Assembly (NCBI GenBank): GCA_964036045.1
Contig: OZ038381.1
Location: forward strand, 147,817,596-147,881,595
Source: Eutreptiella sp. 'Long Island Sound 2002'
Taxonomy: Eukaryota > Euglenozoa > Euglenophyceae > Eutreptiales > Eutreptiaceae
DNA length: 64,000 nt
Reading direction: 5' to 3'
In this document: piece by piece, positions 1 through 9,593 of the stretch
Layout: each line of letters opens with the position of its first letter
Numbering within the stretch: position 1 is the stretch's first letter
Made by a program: the position numbers and the translations under genes
The notes under the pieces: generated by a model
What the model saw: the letters and a program-made list of their open reading frames with translations, nothing else
What the model was told of the DNA's origin: nothing
Database searches by the model: none

Positions 1-1048
1 CCGGGCGTTGCGGTCCCTTCTGGGGGAGGGGGGACGCCCCTTCGGCGGCGGAGGGGGTGGAGGGCCTGCCCCTTTGTGGCCCGCAGGCCGAGGGGGGGAG
101 TGGGGGGGAGAGAGGAGGGGGGGGTGCGCCGCTGTTCCCCACCCCCCTGCCCTGGGGGGGCGGCCTGTGGCCCCCGTTCCTGTCCCCATTCTTCACCGGC
201 GCACCCCCCTTGGGTATACACGTTCAGCCGGGGTTGCCGGGTGGCGGTGGGCGCCAGGCGCGGCCTGGTCGGCCGCCGATGGGTCGGTGTGGCGGGGAGG
301 GGGGGGGCGAGGGGAGGTCTCCTCGCGTGGTCTGCTCCCCCGCCTTTCCCTGGCCGGGACCAATGCGGGCCGCTTTGTCTGCGCATTCCTGGCTGCCGCC
401 GTTCCGTTGCAGCACACGGCGCCGGCGCAGTGCCGCCGGTCGGCAGCGGGTAATGCGGGAGTGAGTGGGCGGTCGACTGAGAGCGCTTGGCGCGCGGCTG
501 CGCTCCCTGCGGCTGTGGCGTCCCCCCCCCCTGGGTGCCGCGGCCCCCCCGGGGGGGTGCGGGGCTGCCGTCTCTCCGGCCGGCCCCCGGCCACCCATGG
601 GCCGGGGGGGGGGGAGAGGGGGGGGGGAGGGGGGGGGGGGGGAGGGGCGGTTCCCCGCAGTCCCCCCCTGGTCATCTGGCACCGCCCCCCGAGGGCCGCA
701 GGGGGGCGGTCTGGTGGTTCCGGTCCCGGGGGGCCAGCCGCCAACTGGGGGGGCGCACTCTTCCACCGCCCCCCTCCACCCTTTGGGTGCCAGACCCTCG
801 TTCACGCCCTCGCTCGGGCCCCCTGCTCTCCTCGCTGTCGCTGCGCGGTGCCGGCTGGCCGGGGGGTTGGGGAAGAGGGCCGGCGAGTGCTGGAGGCGGC
901 GGTTCGGGTCAGTGGTCAGCGGCTAGCGGGCTGCAGGGCAGTGCGCCTCCCCTCGCGCCCGGTGCCCCCGTCCTCTTGCCAACTGAAGGTGGCGCGCGCC
1001 CCTCCGCCGCGCCGTACGGTGGGGGGGGTGTGGGTTGGGGGGCCCGGC
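1..1048. other. Extremely G-rich segment, no gene recognised
   Basis: The plus strand is dominated by long G runs, densest at about 598-652, where runs of up to a dozen or more Gs are separated by single A residues. Open frames exist on both strands, but their translations are low-complexity Gly/Pro/Arg and look like by-products of the composition. The segment lies downstream, on the minus strand, of the broken frames at 1049-5724 and is probably the continuation of the same GC-rich element. I can support no gene here. Confidence 0.5.
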
Positions 1049-1723
1049 TCAGCTGGGGGGGGCGTCCCGCGGCACTGTCCCCTTCCCACCCCCCCGTCGT
1101 CGCTTGTGTGGGGGCTGGGGCTGCGGCGGTGGCGGATTCCGCCGGCGGTAGCGCCAGTGGGTGAGGGCGTTGCGCAAAGCCCGGGGGAGCCAGTTGTTGG
1201 CATCCGCATCTTTGATGCGGAGCACCGCCCCCCCCTCCAAGAAAGCCGGCCACGTTGGCTCCCTGTCGGGCCACGCCACCCGAATCACCGCCTGGAGGAC
1301 ACGCTCGAAGGGCCGGTTCCTCATCCCCCTGGTGGTCCCCGAGCAGGCCCAGCTCAGCCACCCGTACAGCTCCAGCACCAGGGGGAGGGCCTCACCCCCC
1401 AGGGGGTCTGGGACCGTGTCCCAGTCCCCGTCCCAGGGCCGGGCCCCCTCTGCCCCCCGCGCAAGGTCCCCCTGTGGCCCCTGTGCCTGCGGCGCCGGCG
1501 CCGCGCCCCGCCCCGGCGCCGCCGAGGCAGCGGCCATCCGCACGGGCTCCGCCCTCGACGCGGGGGGGGCTGGCTGGTGCTGGGGTCGGGGGGGTTTGAG
1601 GGGGATGAGGTCTCTGGCGTCGGGGTTGATGTTGTAGAGGTGGGCGTGGTGGTGGTGGTTGTGGTAGGTGTGGTGCGCCGGCATTTGTTGGATGCCGGGA
1701 GGGATGCACCGCACTGGCTGCAC
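1049..1723 (-). CDS. Unrecognised minus-strand ORF fragment
   Basis: Open frame of about 224 codons without a clear ATG start. The N-terminal part has a His-rich stretch (HHTYHNHHHHAHLYN). A less biased, globular-looking part follows, with LELYGWLSWACSG, RPFERVLQAVIRVAWPD and NNWLPRALRNALTHWRYRR, and then a basic Pro-rich tail. The non-repetitive middle suggests a real coding remnant, not a composition artefact. It lies in the same orientation as the other broken frames up to 5724 and may belong to the same retroelement-like unit. I do not recognise the family. A C-terminal piece of an ORF1-type protein is possible but unproven. Confidence 0.3.
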   Translation of the reverse strand: MQPVRCIPPGIQQMPAHHTYHNHHHHAHLYNINPDARDLIPLKPPRPQHQPAPPASRAEPVRMAAASAAPGRGAAPAPQAQGPQGDLARGAEGARPWDGDWDTVPDPLGGEALPLVLELYGWLSWACSGTTRGMRNRPFERVLQAVIRVAWPDREPTWPAFLEGGAVLRIKDADANNWLPRALRNALTHWRYRRRNPPPPQPQPPHKRRRGGGKGTVPRDAPPS

Positions 1724-1905
1724 GCCCGGCTACGGGGGCGCCCCGCCCCGCGTCCCCCTCCCTTTTTTCCGCCCTCCCCCAGTGGCTCCCGTGCCACGTC
1801 CTGTCTGTCCCCGGGGGCCCACGGCGCCCTTGCCCTTGCCCTTGGGTCCCTTCCTGGCCCCCACGGCCTTTGTCCCCCTGTCCGCGCCGTGGGTCGCGCC
1901 CCCTG

Positions 1906-3085
1906 TCACCTGCGCCCTGGCCTGCACTGCCGGCGCTCGTATTCTTTTCCGTGCCCGTGTCGATGCCCTTGTCTGCGTCCACGCTCGCTGACCGCGCACC
2001 GCTCCACTCCATGCGCTGCGTGGCCGCTCGCCGTGGCGCCGCGCCCGCGCCCCTGCGTGTCCTTCCCGTGCCCTTGCCCTTTTCCCGCTCCTTGTCCCGC
2101 ATGGTGCCGTCCGCTGCCCGCGCTCTGTCCCCCTCCGCTGCCGCTGGCCTCGATACCTTTCCCACGCTTCCGCCCTCGCTCCTTGCCGCGTGCGCCCAGG
2201 CCTGCCCCCTGCGTTGGACCCTGGGCACTCTTCCTGTTGCCTCCTGTCCCCCGGTCCGCGCTCCCGTGGCCGGCACCCTGCCCCGCCCGCGCGCAGTCCC
2301 CCCCCTCCCAGATCAAGCGCCGGGCGTCCTGTTGCCGCCGCAGCTGCGGCAGCGTGACGCCTGGCGGCGTACGCTCCGGTGCCGGGGGGCGGATGGGCCG
2401 CGGCCGTCCCGTAGGGGAGGCGGCTTTGGGGGGGTACGGCTTGGGGGGGCTGGTATGGGTGTGGCTGGGGTTGGCGCGAGCGCGGCACTTGGCCCCCTCC
2501 TTGCCCTCTGCTGCGGCTGCAGCAGCCCCCGGCGAGGCGCTTGGGGCCCGCGCGGGGTCTGTCCCCCGCGCCCGCATCGTGCTGGGGGCCGCAGCTTGGC
2601 TGGCCGGGGCGGTGGCGCGGCTCGCCGTGGCCGCGGTCTCAGCTCCTTGTGCACCCTCCCTGCCCTCCTCTGCGGCTGCGGCGGCTCCTGGCGAGGCGTT
2701 CGGGGCCCGCGCCGGGGCCACCCCCCGCGCTGGCGGCGCGCCAGGGGGCCGCAATTGGGGCCGTGGCGCGGCTTGCTGGGGTTGCGGTCTCAGCCCCCTG
2801 TGCGCCTGGGGCCCCCTCCGGCAGCGGGGCGGCAGGGCCTGCAGCCTGGGCGGCGGGGGCGGTCTCCTTGACCGGCGCAGGTCCCCGGGTCGACAGTCTG
2901 GCGTCGGCTGAGGCTGCCCTGGGCTGCCAAGCCGGCGGCCGGACCGGCACCCCTGCCTCCGCCAGCCGCCGCTCCTCGCGCTCTGCGACGGTCTCCACCG
3001 CGTATCCCGGGGAGACAGAGAAGCGGGAGCGGGACCCGCGGTGGTGTTGGGCGTCCTGCAGGGGGGAGCCATCGGAGTCCGACAT
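1906..3085 (-). pseudogene. Ala/Pro-rich repeat protein, frame-broken
   Basis: A candidate ATG at 3085 opens MSDSDGSPLQDAQHHRG, followed by a short charged stretch (ETVAEREERRLAEAG) and then a long Ala/Pro-rich low-complexity region. That region holds degenerate repeats of the type EG.xGAQGAETATPASRATAP and ARAPNASPGAAAAAEEG. Two repeat starts lie 159 bp apart (2531 and 2690), equal to 53 codons. A third, more diverged spacing is about 151 bp, and there the repeat consensus moves from one minus-strand frame to another near 2730-2770, so an indel has broken the gene. The family is unknown. A disordered Gag- or ORF1-like linker is one reading. Confidence 0.3.
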
Positions 3086-3299
3086 CACTGTTATCCTGGT
3101 AGGCGTGCGTGGTGGCAGGTGTGCCCTCCCCACTACCTCCTGGTGCATCTGTGTTGTACCGTGGGCAGTGCTGTGCAGTGCTCCGCGAGGGGGGAGGGGG
3201 AGAGGGGAGGGGGGGCAGGCAGTGGCGTTAGCCCCGTGCGGGCGGGGGCCCGTGGCCATCCATCGGCACTGAGATGGGAGGCGGGTGAGCCACGCGGCC

Positions 3300-4382
3300 C
3301 ACATGTCGCGCCACAGCTCCCAGTCTGGGGCGGGGCTCAGGGCCTTGGGCCCCCGCGGGTCGTCAGGTGGTGCCAAGGGGAGCCGCACTAGGTTGACTCT
3401 CGTAACGGCGGTGACCTCCCGTGTTCGCAGGAAGGTGTGTACCCCGTCCCGCGCCGCGGGCGCCGGGAGGGGGGGGCGGGGTACGGGCGCTGCCCCGTAC
3501 AGGTGGGTGGGGGTGATCCGCAGGACCCGCTCTGGGTCCCGTCGGGTCGCGACGAGGAGGAGAAGCAGGGGAGTGCCCGGGCGCTCTTGCCAGAGGACCT
3601 GCCCCCTGTAGTGAACACCCCTGGTCCTGCAGATGGGGGGAGATAGGTGCGGGTTGGCCCAGCCGCGGGGTGCGTGTGTCGCCAGCGGGAGGGCGGGGTA
3701 CCAGGTGGGCTCCCTGGGGAACACCTCCCACATGACGGCGTACGGGGGGGTCGGTCTGGTGCCGTCGTACACCGGGTTGGTCGGGTGGGGGCGGGTGGGC
3801 GCCTCTTCCGCGCCTTCCACAAATACCGTGATTTTGCCCAACTCAAGGTCCTCGTCAGGCGAATGTAGAAAGTGGAGCGCCGCGTCCAACACGGACACTC
3901 CTCCTGGGTATGTCACCCGCGCCTGGTTCAGCTACTGGGGCCGTGCCCCCAGGGCAGCGCGTCCTGAGGGTGTGCAGCAGGGCCGGGGCGCTGCTGTGGA
4001 GGGACATGGCGGACCCCTCGCCCGTCAGCCGCAGGGTGTCCCCCATCGACAGGGGCCGGCCTGACCGGTTGGACGTGCGCCACTCCATCCAGTGCCCGTA
4101 GAGGGCCGCCTCCGGGCTGATGAGCCCCAGCTGGACAGCGTACACGATCCGGTGCATCGCCAGGAGCAGCGTAGGGGCCCCCGCTCCGTTCAGGGTGCAG
4201 ACGGCCGGGAGGGCGGCCTCGCTGAGGAAAGCCCTCGCACTGCCCACCGGGTCGCGCTGGGCGGCAGCCTGCGCCTCATGCGCCTCTGTTACCGCGTCTG
4301 CTACTAGGCCCCGGACGGCCGCCTCCTGCACTCGGCGGCGGGCTCTGGCGTGCCCCGGCCCGTCCCCCCGTCGGCGAGGCAT
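3300..4382 (-). pseudogene. Unrecognised minus-strand protein, one frameshift
   Basis: An ATG at 4382 starts MPRRRGDGPGHARARRRVQEA. The following stretch looks alpha-helical and non-repetitive (GLVADAVTEAHEAQAAAQRD, PTLLLAMHRIVYAVQLGLI, LYGHWMEWRTSNRSGRP). Near 3900 the sense passes to another frame (VSVLDAALHFLHSPDEDLELG, MWEVFPREPTWYPALPL, VLRITPTHLYGA, WELWRDMWAAWLTRLP), which implies an indel. The product seems globular, with regular Trp residues, but I cannot place it in a family. It follows the frame at 4524-5724 by about 140 bp on the same strand, so the two could be consecutive ORFs of one element. Confidence 0.35.
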
Positions 4383-4523
4383 GGTGCTGCGGGCTCTGCA
4401 AAGCGCGGCGGCAGGTGGGGGTCAGGGCGCGAACACGTGCGACAGGTGCGCGACGGACGTGGGGTCCCGCAGGTGCACGTGGATAAACAAGAGGGCGGCG
4501 CCCGCGGGGCACGCGCATTTGTG

Positions 4524-5724
4524 TCAGGGGGCGTGTGCCCCCCTGATGCGCCGGTGCAAAGCCTCCTCTTCCGTGCGCCTGTGCGGGCCCGCGGGAGGTT
4601 CGGGCCAGGGGCACGCGGCCACCTGGGAGCACTGCGCGCACCTGTTGGCGCCCGTCGGCGCTGCGGAGGACACGGTGTCGAATCCCCTGCAGAGGTGGCA
4701 ATTGAGTGGGAGGTGGGAGGGCGGCGACCAGGGGCCGAGACGGCAGAGCCAGAGGTCGTCTCACCTCTGGCGGAGGGGGTCCCGGAGCTCCAGCAGGCGG
4801 GCGCGGACGCGTCGCCGGTAGTCCCTGCCAAGCGTCTTCTGCCGGACCTCCCGCCACGTGTCGTCGGGGAGAGTCCCGTGGTCGTGGAAGGCAGCAATGA
4901 GGTCATCCCACGCCTGGCGAGGGTGCCCCTGAGGGGGGGCTGCCATAAACATGTGGCGCCTGGTGAGGTGGGGCACCAGTGTGCCCCACTGGCACTCGTC
5001 CGCGGCGTCCCAGTGGAGGAGGGCCGGTAAGTTGCCGTCCGCGACTGCTTCCCACCCTGGCGCAGCGTGGCTGCAAGGTTTGTCGGGAGCATGAGTAGCA
5101 AGGGCCCCAGAGTGTTGCCCAGCCGGGGCAGGGCATCGTCGTACACAGGCCCCCGAATTTTGAAGTGCCCCACAGCAAGCCGGGCGGCTCCGCCCTCAGG
5201 GGGGAGCCACCGGATGCTGGCCGCGTCGCGTCCCCATGTGTGTATCTCCGTGGCTCCGAGCACGTTGGCGGTGTGGAGGACGCTGCGGGGGGGGATGGGT
5301 GCTCGGATGAGCGAGGACAAGTCCCCACTCAACCCCGCTTGTGGCTCCGGGGCCGCCTGTAGCCACTCCCTTGCTGCCGCGTCCCGCGGGTGGCCAGGGC
5401 CCGCCCCGCGGATCATGGTGGGACACGGCCGGTTGTGCGGCGCCCACCCCTCGAGTAGGATGGCGGTGTACCGTTGTGCGCGGGTCTCTGGGGCGCGTGT
5501 GGCGGCGCACCACCGGCCCCATTCGCGAGCCCACTCCTCGTTCACTATACGGGCCTCCCATGCGGTCATGGAGCCGCATCCGATGATCCACCGTGGGAAG
5601 AGGGCGTCTTGTAGGTGCTTCGAGAAACCCCCCGGCAGATCCCGGTACGGGTGGGGGTCCTCTTGCGGCGGGCACTCCAGGGTGTCATCCACGACACGGA
5701 GGGAGGCTAAGCAGTCCTTGCACC
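4524..5724 (-). pseudogene. Unrecognised protein with CxxC pairs, frame-broken
   Basis: The frame opens at the boundary between GC-rich and AT-rich DNA. It reads a CKDC pair, then PGGFSKHLQDALFPRWIIG, MTAWEARIVNEEWAREWGRW and ALPRLGNTLGPLLLMLPTNL. Near 5030 the sense moves to another frame (LTRRHMFMAAPPQGHPRQA, RRRVRARLLELRDPLRQR) and then to a third, which carries a zinc-ribbon-like CHLC-x16-CAQC pair at about 4640-4705 and stops at 4524. CxxC clusters near a C-terminus occur in many retroelement proteins, but no catalytic motif is visible, so I assign no function. No ATG could be chosen and the true N-terminus may be missing. Confidence 0.35.
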
Positions 5725-6960
5725 TAGGCTTTTGAGGCAGGTATTTTTCCCAAAATGGTCCTCAAAAGCCGAAAGGGGCATCTATTGGCCTCATACACCT
5801 TGATGCAATTGGTATGGTGTAAACATGGGAATTTTGAACAACGACGTACATATACACTGTGTTGTCCGCATGTTTCACTCCCCGTTTTTAAAAAAAAACC
5901 CATGACACACTTTGTGACATGCACAATGCGCTTCAAAAGGTGTGTCACACCTATTCTTGAAACTACTTGACACTGACGCGGATAAGAGGCAAATGCATTC
6001 GGTGCCAAGCGTTGCTCGTTTGTCCTGAATGGTTTGAAATATGTTTTTGCTTTTCAACAGGGTTGTTTTCGCTGTTTTGTTCCATTGACTGTTTGTGACA
6101 CACTTTGGGACACGAATATGCGTGTCCCACAGCGTGTCGCTGGCGATCTCTTCTTTTGTACCTCTGCAGTGGCCTTTCGAAATTTTCTGCCACACCATTT
6201 CCTCTTCAAAACAACAATGAAGCACATGTTTCAAAGAGGGATGCCTCAGATACACCCACAGCCCCACAAAGCACAGCAAATTAGCACACAGATCACCGTG
6301 AGTCATCTGCCATGTGTCAAAGTCTAGAGTCTGACTATCAACGTGGAGGTTGAAACACAAAAGGCACCTGATATCCCAGTTGTGGAAGTGCTTGGGACTG
6401 CTGGCCCTGTTGCTGGCTCCCAGTCTGGGCCACCACTCTCTGTTAAGTGGTGTATAGCTGACATGAAGTATCCACTTTTTGCTGCGAAATTTTAAGTGCG
6501 TCAATCAACTCACTTTGTGTTTCTTGGAGCGAGGTCAACTGTTTCTGTATACAAGCCACAGCAGCAACTTTAGCTCGTCTGCCAGAGCGGGAGGACAGCA
6601 GCTTCAGATCAGCCAGATGCGCCACATTTGATGCAATGTCAGCAGGCTTTTCACGACACCACAGCAAAAGGAAGCCATAGGATCTTTGATTGGCTTTGAT
6701 CTGAACTTTGTCTCCACAGCGCAACTGTAGTAACATGGGCATGGTGCGACGTACATCAACCATTTCAGATTCGTTCCGTTCCTGGACGGCCAGTCGTCGC
6801 TCAAAACCGATTCCCATTGCAAAGAAGGAACCTTTGGCTGGTGTCATGCATGCTTCGAAAAGGAACATTTTCTTCAGGCCATACTGAAACCGAAAAACTG
6901 TTACCGTCTCCATACGCCCCTCAACACCCTCTTGTTTCACACAGAGTCTAAAAAAAGTCC
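5725..6960. other. AT-richer island between two GC-rich blocks
   Basis: Composition changes sharply at about 5725 and again at about 6960. The block contains two diverged copies of a TGACACACTTTG-GACA motif at 5903 and 6096 (193 bp apart) and a perfect 9-bp inverted repeat (6106-6114 with 6121-6129, 6-base loop). It is the best candidate for non-mobile host sequence in the left half of the window. Overlapping ORFs exist on the minus strand, and only the one at 6443-6940 has any recognisable look. Confidence 0.5.
6443..6940 (-). CDS. Possible C1q/TNF-like domain fragment with coiled coil
   Basis: Open frame of about 165 codons with no ATG at its 5' end, so at best an exon or fragment. The first half contains AKGSFFAMGIGFERRL, then MLLQLRCGDKVQI and RSYGFLLLW. 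The order LQL-x2-GD-x-V followed by GFLL resembles the last strands of C1q-type jelly-roll domains. The second half is a heptad-like helix (KQLTSLQETQSELIDALKIS), whereas classical C1q proteins have their coil or collagen part before the globular domain. The match rests on short motifs only. The alternative is a chance ORF in non-coding sequence, since another minus-strand frame overlaps part of it. Confidence 0.25.
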   Translation of the reverse strand: MKQEGVEGRMETVTVFRFQYGLKKMFLFEACMTPAKGSFFAMGIGFERRLAVQERNESEMVDVRRTMPMLLQLRCGDKVQIKANQRSYGFLLLWCREKPADIASNVAHLADLKLLSSRSGRRAKVAAVACIQKQLTSLQETQSELIDALKISQQKVDTSCQLYTT

Positions 6961-7025
6961 AAAAGCAATTGTCACGGCGCGGGGGAGTGGGGGGGGGGGC
7001 AGCTGCCCTCTGCCGCGGTGAGCCA

Positions 7026-9557
7026 TCAGTACACCCGGGCCGCTGCGCTTCGGGGATCGCCAGGGAGTTGCTTCAGCCGGTGATTGCGAAGCTCCCATGC
7101 CAAATCCCCCAGCCGGAGCATGTGGTGGAGGAAATCGTCCACAGAGGTCCCTTCCGGCGGGTCGTAGCGGGCTATGGCGCGGAGCTGCGCCTCCGCCGCC
7201 TCGGGCACCGGCCCAGAGCAGAAGACTTCTGTCCATGCGGCGCGCGCGGAGCGCCACGACGCCACCCATAGAGCCTTGTCCCCGGGCGGGAGGTGGCGGG
7301 CCGCCTATTGCACCGCCTCGCGGTAGTGGGGCCAGAGGAGCCGTGAGTGGGCGCACCCCACGTGCATGTAGACTGGGGTCTCCAGCAGGCCGCCGCAGAG
7401 GGGGCACGGCTGCGGGAGGACGGCGCGCCCAGAGGTGTGTGTCCTCGGTGCGTCGGCGCATGGTCTGTCCGTGCTGGCTGCGCGACCGCGCCGAGCGTTC
7501 GCATCGTGGGAAGCCGTAGGTGGAGGTGGCCCTCATGAGCAGCGACAATGAGCTGGGCGTGGCGGGGGCCCGGGGGCGTGTTCTGTAGGACGGTGTCCTG
7601 GGACGCCGCCCAGTCCGCCTTGTGTAGTAGGGCGTCGCTGTGGTGGGAGGTAGCTCGAGCATACCAAAACGGGTGCTCGGCGTGTTGCCCTCGCGCGCGC
7701 AGGGCGTCCCGGAGCCATCGCAGGGCCATCTGGTTGACTACCTTCGCCGCGCCCGCGGGGACCCCCGTGGTCTGCTCGCGATCCGCGTGTCGCAGAAGGT
7801 GGAGGATGACTTTGGCGTCCACCGTATGGACCCATGGCCAGTGGGCGCCGTATTGCAGGCGGAGGGACGCGGCCACCCCCTCTCCGTCGGACACCGTGCC
7901 CGAGATGGCCACCGCCCACGTGCAGGTGAGGTCGGCAGCGAGAGCGACGCTGGCGGCATGCTTGCAGGGTCCGCCCCCGACGCATCCGAGGAGGTGTGGC
8001 CCCAGGCCTCCGGGATCCAGTAGTACCCGGTGGGGCTGAGCCACCCCGCGTTGAGGTCGACCGAGTGCCACCGGACGTCGGGCCGGCTGGGGGTCAGTTG
8101 GTCCACGCTCAGCGCTCTGGTGTCGCCAGGGCGGACCGCCAGGTGGTCGTGTAGTCAGACCTCTGCTCCAGCAATCGTGCTTGCCCAGGACCAGAGCGCC
8201 GTCACATGTTCCCTGAGCCACGCCAGGCCTCCGCGCTGGTGTCCCACCATGTGTCCTGTGTCCTCCGGTTGGTCCTCCAGCGGGTGCACTGCCATGTCTG
8301 GGTCGTGCGACACCTCTGTAACTACCAGCAGGGCGGTGCCGCAGGGGAGTCCACGGGGCCTGGGCTGGCCTGCCCCTACCTGCAGTATCACCGACTCGGT
8401 CTGGAGCTGCGCTCGCTCCGTCGCTCGGGTGCACTGGTCGTCCGTAGTCACCAACCATACCGGCGTCGGCGTGTGGGGCCGTGGGCACAGGGGCTCGGGC
8501 CGCGCCACATCCGCGTTAGGCTCTTGGTGCTCACCGTCCGCGGGTACGTCGCGGAGGATGTACAGGAGGGCCGCTGGTGGGTGGTATGCCGCCCCCTGTG
8601 TGGGGGGGAATAGGCTGCCCCGACGGCGGTAGCCCCCGACGTGAAGGTGCAGGCTGTCCAGGGGTCACCCGTGGGGTGGATGAGTCTCAGGCGGGGGTCC
8701 CGCGTGCTGGTGGTGTGGAAGAGATGGACCAAGCGTCGCGCCACCCGGGGTGGTTGGTGGTCTCCTGCTCGTGGGGGCAATAGTGAAGGTGTTCATCGGC
8801 GCACTGGTTGAGGCATTCCCGCACCGCCGTCGGCCACGGGTCGTCGTTGTCGGGGAAGGGGTGGTGCGGCCCGTGGTGCCCATGCCACGGCGTCGTGTGT
8901 GGCACCGTCAGGCGGCATCTGTCGCGGTGTCGTAGCTTGGCGGCGGGCAGCGTGGAGACTGTAGTTGGACTTGCCTGCCCTGGAACACGCAATGGGGTTG
9001 TACAGCCCCACTTCCAAGGCGGCCAGGGCTCGGGGTATGCGGCGGACCCAGTCGCCCCCCGCCAGGGTTGCGAATTCTGGGACGGGGTGTTGCACCTCAG
9101 GGCATATGCCGTGCGCCCCGGCTATTTCCCAGAACATCTTCGTGTCCTCGACGTGCACGGAGGTTGAGCGGTGGTGGACGAGTGTGCCCAGGAGGGCCAC
9201 CGCTGCCTGCTGGCACCGCGTTGGCAGCCGCGTGAGCTCCAGGGTCCGGTCATCCTGCAGGCTGTCCCGCGAGGTTTGGAAGGCGTATCACGCCCTGTCC
9301 CTCGCGACCTGGACCGTGATGTGGTCCAGGTGGCGCGCGGTGTCGGAGTTGTCAGCAATGAAGGGGGCGACGTATTGCGTCACTCCCCCTAGGATCGCCA
9401 GGATGACGTCCTGTACCACTTTCGGTGGCGCGAGAGTGTTGAGGCACCAGCGGTGCACCGCCGCCAGGCGCAGGCAGTGTTGGCGCTGCAGGACAAACTC
9501 CCCGTCCGGCTGCAGCTGGAGTCCCAGGGAGGGAACGGAGTCCGCCGCCGGCACCAA
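7026..9557 (-). pseudogene. LINE ORF2 3' part: RT thumb, RNase H-like, CCHC
   Basis: After the RT palm, sense continues in shifting frames. A thumb-like helix-rich part lies at about 9288-9557 (VHRWCLNTLAPPKVVQDVIL, ILGGVTQYVAPFIADN). An RNase H-like domain lies at about 7600-7945, with AADLTCTWAVAISG, WPWVHTVDAKVIL and LLHKADWAAS matching the positions of the first, middle and last acidic residues of LINE RNase H. A zinc knuckle follows at about 7352-7406 (CPLCGGLLETPVYMHVGC, C-x2-C-x10-H-x2-C), as at the C-terminus of many LINE proteins. An in-frame TAG at 7311-7313 interrupts the tail, and the same frame then continues to a TGA at 7026. The RNase H call is weaker than the knuckle because the usual Glu motif is not clear. 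Confidence 0.55.
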
Positions 9558-9593
9558 GTGCCATGGGTTTTCCAGAATGGGACGGAGGCGCAG

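Noticed and set aside
6937-6960. Short A run near 6950 as a LINE poly(A) tail.
   Set aside because: The LINE is on the minus strand, so its tail would appear as T on the plus strand. The run is A on the plus strand.
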